Shown here: piece after piece, positions 59,456-64,000 of the stretch | How the letters are laid out: the number at the start of each line of letters is the position of its first letter | Numbering within the stretch: the first letter of the stretch is position 1 | Translations under genes and position numbers: made by a program | From: Macrotrachela quadricornifera | Lineage: Eukaryota > Rotifera > Eurotatoria > Philodinida > Philodinidae | Assembly: GCA_022393335.1 (NCBI GenBank) | Contig: JAJEKB010021564.1 | Span: forward strand, 598,634-662,633 | Reading direction: 5' to 3' | DNA length: 64,000 nucleotides | The notes under the pieces: generated by a model | What the model was told of the DNA's origin: nothing | The model's input: the letters and a program-made list of their open reading frames with translations, nothing else | The model's database searches: none

Positions 59456-60468
59456 TCGCCAATACTACTTTTCGCCAACAGTACTTTCGCCATTGGCGAA
59501 ATTCGTGGGGAAATTCGCCAATTGGCGAAATTCGTGAGGAAATTCGCCCATAAAAAAAATGTTTCCCATTTACTATTTCGCCAATTGGCGAAATTCGTGA
59601 AGAAATTCGCCCATAAAAAAATTTTTCCTATTTACCATTTCGCCAATTGGCGAGTTTCATCACGAATTTGGTCAATTATACTTAGTAAACTTATGACTGA
59701 ACTGAATAAGTAGTATAAATATAAGTTTTTCTCAATTTCTTTTTATTTGAAATAAGAGAGTAAATAACTTAAGTATATATATAGTAGAAGAAATAGGTTA
59801 TAAACTATAATCAGCCTTTTTCATTTTGATCTGTAGTCAATTTGATATTATTAGCCGCCTCACCATCCTAATACTTTTGACTCGGTATTCTACCAACTAT
59901 AGAAGAAGCCGACTTTAGATATTCCTTGCCGCCAATAATACCTGAATCAAATAACTCTTCTAAATGTAATCAATGTTTTCTGTTCGCTTTTGCTTTTCTT
60001 TTTGATTGCATAAGGGAGTAAATTAATGTACTTGAACTAATCCCACTGTCTCCACCTAAATGTGTAATTCTGTGTGATACCAAGGCTTCTTCATCTTTCA
60101 AGTAGTGAATGAATTCCCATATTGATGGATGTAAACCAAAGCGTGAAAATAATCGAAAACTATAACCTTCCAATGCATTATTTCTCTCTACACATATGTA
60201 CAATTAATTTAGTTCAGTTTGCTAAGTAGACACATTTAGTACTATAAGTTGAGTTATAATGCAACTCAGTGTAATTGGCGAAGTAGTAATATGAAATTTG
60301 CCAACAAAACAATTATTTTTGTTATACGAGTTCGCCAATTGGCGAAGTAGTAATATGAAATTCGCCAAAAAAAAATTATTTCTGCTATACGAGTTCGCCA
60401 ATTGGCGAATTTCCCCACGAATTTCGCCAATTGGCGAAGTTACTGTTGGCGAAAAGGAGGATTGGCGA
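59456..60468. mobile_element. MULE-like element with TTGGCGAA-rich terminal repeats
   Basis: Left end TCGCCAATACTACTTTTCGC; the right end in reverse complement is TCGCCAATCCTCCTTTTCGC. Both continue as CAACAGTA.CTTCGCCA, TTGGCGAAATTCGTGGGG and repeated CGCCAATTGGCG palindromes. The interior holds a MULE transposase remnant. No clear target duplication. A single end of the same family lies at 17237-17400. Confidence 0.75.
59970..60203 (-). pseudogene. MULE (FLYWCH-associated) transposase, C-terminal remnant
   Basis: A 77-codon frame with NNALEGYSFRLFSRFGLHPS followed by IWEFIHYLKDEEALVSHRI. This resembles the C-terminal region of animal MULE transposases (N.LEG....L, HP.IW..I..L..EE......I). 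The catalytic core is absent. The position inside matching terminal repeats supports the assignment; the similarity is recalled by pattern, not aligned. Confidence 0.6.
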
Positions 60469-61737
60469 CAAGATTTTACCCCGTTTCTTCATGTTGCTAA
60501 CACTTACCTGCATCTTTTTACTTTTCTTAGAAAGACGTTCGTTGTTGAATGAAAGCATGAAACGAAAACAGTGAAAGTTTATAACTGTTCTCTTCTGCAA
60601 AAAGAAATTCAACCAATTTTTTAACGTGTGAATACGTCATTCTTAACAAAATGCGAATTCTCCAACATTCAAATTATTTTACCATTCTTTGGTGGACGCT
60701 CGCATATAAAGCTGAAAAAAATATGAAGGTTTTTTCAGAATAGTCATCGCCTCATCCACTTCCGATGTTTATGTTTAATGAGTGACGCATGAAACACTCT
60801 TAGTAATCATTGATAGGGTTTTTTTCAAATATTTCATTAACGCTGCTGGCAAGCATGTTCTTCTAGCAACAAACACGCTATTTCTTCTTAATTTCGTCCT
60901 ATGCAACTGTTTCTAAACTTGAAATATAAACTTTTATAAAGTTCATTGTCAACGCTAAGTGGTTAGGAAATTACAAGAAATGGTTGAAAAACTGCAAAAA
61001 ATTATCTGAGAAAAAGTGTAATTCACTATTTCGAAGATAAATCAAAAACGCGTTCTGCACTGAAAAAACATCCGCAGAATATTAAACCCTTAAAATGTTT
61101 ATGAAACTGCAACGCATAACAAACCCTTTTCTACCATTTCTGAAGTCATCTTAAAAGCCCTGCAATAAATCCCATAAAAAGTGAACATAAAGGGTTCATG
61201 AGCTTTAAATATTGATCAAAAGACGTTTATGAAATGGTATATGATTTTCATTAATGCTTAAGAGTACCCCCCCCCCTCTTTTTTTGCCGAACTTTTTGGA
61301 AAAGTTTTTTTTTTGTTTATATGCGTTGTAGATAGGCCATGTGTTGGTATTTCGATCGTCGATTAAATGACCTCGATCGGTTCTGCCATTCAATTGCTAT
61401 CGAGCAAGGTTCCGAATGGAAACCAAAAACAAAATGTATTTATACACGTTGTTTAATGCAGCAAAATATAAACGTACACTTTAGTTCCAAAAGCAGAGTG
61501 TACAAAGTGTACAGATAGAATTAAATTATTTATCTAGAAAAATAAAGGAATGTTCAATTTCAATTTATTCCAAATGTAGGAACAATGCATAGTAATAAAT
61601 AAACAAAAAATAGAAACAATTTTTCTTTTTTCGTTTGACACGAGCAGGAAAATGTTCACAAAAAAGTACATAATAACATTTAAAAAAACGAAAAATTAAA
61701 CATTTAATCGTTAAATGAAAACGATCATTAACATAAA
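60469..61737. other. no recognised gene
   Basis: AT-rich with homopolymer runs (C10 near 61267, T runs). Nothing supported. Confidence 0.4.
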
Positions 61738-63755
61738 TTAATCAAAATTTTCTTTTTCATTATCAATTTCAACTTCTTCATGATGCATGTCTATATGATC
61801 TTCGCAAAACCAACTTGAATCAACATTTATATCAAGTTTAATTCTGCAATAATTGCATAACCATCTTGAGCAGTTCTCGTCAAAATCAATCCACCGGTCA
61901 GTTTGATGGCAGCATTGTATAGCTTCATTTTGATTTGGATCAGTTCCAGAAATTTCTCGTTTACAACCATTAGCACCTAGAAAAGAGCCGGCTACCAACT
62001 AAACAAAATGAATGTGCAGCACAAGGATTCAATTCCAACCATTCACAATCAAATTGACGACGAAGTTTGGCTACTACACCTTCGTTTACTCCTAAAAGTA
62101 TTAGAGCATGAAACCAAATATTTAATTAGATAATGATAAAATACTCACAAGTAAAAGTACTCGCGTTGTCTGTTGCTAACGAACAACTTTTTTATGCATT
62201 TATATCATCCTTTTTCCATAAACAATGAAAACATTGAACAATATTTTTTGCTGTACCATTTCCCTCTAAACCAATCAATCAATCCATAGTAGGCAGTTTT
62301 TTCTTCATAATTATCAATGCATCGCACGAACACAATACAACTTTTTTCAGTTGTACGGGACGTAGTTTCATCCAACACCCAGCCTGCAACAAAATAATAC
62401 AATAATATATTAAACAAAAATAGTTGATCAACTTTTACATACCGACTACCGGACTCGATTGAATTTTCTCAACAAGTTCTTCATGTAAATAATTAGCTAT
62501 ATGATGCAAAAATCCTATAGCAGCATCACTATTACGATATGATACACCAGATACTTGATCAGGTAATAACTGTACACCTAAATTTTCTAATAAATTGCAC
62601 AATGGTTCAATAGACGATAATGAACAGTCTTCTTGAATCAAATAGATACAAGAAAACATCAAGTTTTGTATTACCTGCTCTTGTTTTCCAACCTCTTGTT
62701 GTTTTGTCACATGCCAGCCTGGTTGTGCTCGAGAAGACACTAATATTTCTTGATCCTCTACCTGTCTATGGACTTCACTGTTTTCTTTGTATTGCTTGAC
62801 TTTATCAAGCGATAATGTTTTCATACCGCTGGTACACCAAACATTCTCTTTTCCTGTTTAAAGAATTATTCTTTCAGCAACTTCGTTCACAAAATAATAA
62901 AAATCTTTTAGCAGTTACAGAATGAATCGCAGTGTTAAAAAAAATAGTTCTTTAGATATCACAACTTACCATTTGTGTTTTTTCGTTTTGCATATTTTTT
63001 GCATAAAAGACAAAACATGGCATCATTTTCGAAATATAACCAACATGTGAATAATAATTCATGTCTACCACTAAGATCATCGTAGATGTAAGTTTTAAAT
63101 TGTGCCTCGGGTGTTTGTTCCCATTTGCGTAAATATTGAACACGATGATTTGTTCTTGGAGATGTTGCAGACTGTTTTGTAGTATCTTTATCAATAATAG
63201 AAATATAATTATGACAATTAAAAATCTTCTAAACACATTATATTTACTATCAATAATAATTTCAGATCCTGGATCATCTATTAATGTAGTCAACGTTGAA
63301 GAACCACGTGCTGAATTAACTGAAGCTGGTGATGATGAAGGATCAGGTATTTTATCAACTAAAGTTGCTGATGATGATGAACCACCTGCTGAAACAGCTG
63401 AAGCTATTGCTGATGAACCACGTGTTGCATCAACCGGAGTTGATGATGATGAATAACCACCTTTTGATTCAACTATAATTGATGATGATAAAGAACCACA
63501 TACTGATGCAACCAAAGCTGATGATGATGAAAGACCAGATGCTGGATCAACTAAAGCTGCTGTTGTTGATGAACCACGCGTTGAATCAACTGAAGTTAAC
63601 GATGATGAACAGTCACGTACTGATTCAACTATAATTGACGATGAAGAATCATGTGGAGGTGTAACTGAAGCTAATGATAATGAAGAAATACGCTTTGATA
63701 CTGAAGCTGCATTTTTACTCCACAATTTAGTTAATTTTATCTGACTTTTACTCAT
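61738..63755 (-). pseudogene. hAT-derived zinc-finger protein (ZNF862/KIAA1586-like), decayed
   Basis: Minus strand. Exon 1 (63755-63248, ATG MSKSQIKLTKLWSK) encodes a Ser-rich region of degenerate 16-17-residue repeats. Exon 2 (63185-62970) has a TTF/BED-like finger region (QYLRKWEQTPEAQFKTYIYD, then FCLLCKKYAKR). Exon 3 (62852-62443) has GKENVWCTSGM. Exon 4 (62383-62149) has GWVLDETTSRTTEKSCIVFV, the start of the hAT RNaseH-like fold. Introns of about 59-117 bp keep phase 1. In exon 4 an extra CAAT unit (CAATCAATCAAT on the plus strand) shifts the frame just before the EGNGTAKN block, and a TAA follows at about 62195. Then come a NEGVVAKLRRQF block (from 62091) and a Cys/His-rich end (61998-61738: CSRWLCNYC, WFCEDH) resembling a small PHD/CW finger. 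The C-terminal dimerisation domain of hAT proteins is absent. Confidence 0.7.
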
Positions 63756-63839
63756 CTAAAATAGACAAAATAAAAGCCTCGTTATTGGTATAATCACAAA
63801 AAGTTGAAACCACAATAATCTATATTATAATGTTAAGGG

Positions 63840-64000
63840 TCTGTCTGTTACCGGGTCAAAAAAACATTTATATTAAAAAACATCTATATCTAGACAAAAA
63901 GCCGTCAGAATCTGAAATTTGAATTTATCCAGACAAAAAACCAACAGAGTTTGAATTCGTCTAGACGAAAACCGTTAGAATTTGAATTTATCTAGACGAA
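63840..64000. repeat. tandem repeat GAATTTATCTAGACGAAAACCGT at the window edge
   Basis: A fragment of the composite-element end module (GTCTGTCTGTTACCGGGTCA, AAAAAACAT) is followed by about three to four diverged units of roughly 35-40 bp with the core TCTAGAC.AAAAACCGT.AGAATTTGAA. The array runs off the end of the window. Confidence 0.65.

Overview
The window reads as an AT-rich animal contig, most likely a bdelloid rotifer (Rotaria/Adineta-like) and probably subtelomeric or otherwise TE-dense. This is inferred from an intronless ADP-ribosyltransferase-TPR protein of the bdelloid type, F-box and leucine-rich-repeat families, many short GT-AG introns (about 40-70 nt), a Penelope/Athena-like reverse transcriptase, and blocks of TGTGGG-like G-rich repeats. 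There is no bacterial-style operon structure and I see no tRNA or rRNA gene. Three runs of N (12884-13283, 24230-24239, 46904-47303) are assembly gaps.

Layout. 1-5 kb: one F-box exon (minus strand), short repeats, and a diverged direct-repeat family. 5.1-6.0 kb: dead mariner transposase. 6.05-7.41 kb: two copies of a composite repeat (end module, 34-bp array, 164-bp satellite). 7.41-8.75 kb: a very young foldback element with 632-bp arms, abutting the truncated 5' end of a Helitron-type helicase gene (8.75-11.76 kb, four main exons). 12.0-14.9 kb: segment with an hsp70 pseudogene, duplicated in direct orientation at 46.0-47.9 kb. 14.86-17.4 kb: a foldback element holding a nested hAT element (8-bp TSD) and cut at its right side by a TTGGCGAA-rich terminus. 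17.8-18.45 kb: weak minus-strand gene. 19.9-21.4 kb: Penelope-like RT with changed catalytic residues and four in-frame stops. 21.6-23.7 kb: second gene, split by a 720-bp hAT element with a perfect 8-bp TSD. 25.1-27.3 kb: intact 715-aa ART-TPR gene.

27.3-35.8 kb is gene-free and repeat-rich: inverted copies of the composite element, hairpins, and a mirrored tandem-repeat block around a telomere-like G-rich core. 35.85-37.12 kb: a Tc1 element with TA target sites and one nonsense codon. 37.7-38.9 kb: a minus-strand array of 28-residue LRRs, one 84-nt exon per repeat. 39.6-40.2 kb: foldback. 41.9-43.1 kb: F-box gene with a single Trp-to-TGA change. 43.1-46.0 kb: nothing recognised. 50.87-51.76 kb: the oddest locus, eight tandem 26-nt exon-like units, most with canonical 3' and 5' splice signals, between two hairpins. 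52.45-54.9 kb: small two-helix membrane protein gene whose 2.1-kb intron holds a foldback MITE and a piggyBac 3' remnant. 56.5-57.5 kb: second copy of the 14.9-kb foldback. 57.7-58.6 kb: TA-flanked inverted-repeat element. 59.5-60.5 kb: MULE-like element with TTGGCGAA termini. 61.7-63.8 kb: decayed hAT-derived (ZNF862/KIAA1586-like) gene. The right edge is a tandem repeat.

Host-type genes that could still work are few: the ART-TPR protein, possibly the small membrane protein, and the F-box gene if its TGA is an error or is bypassed. Most of the rest is nested, mutually disrupting mobile DNA, so much of the relative chronology can be read from which element interrupts which.
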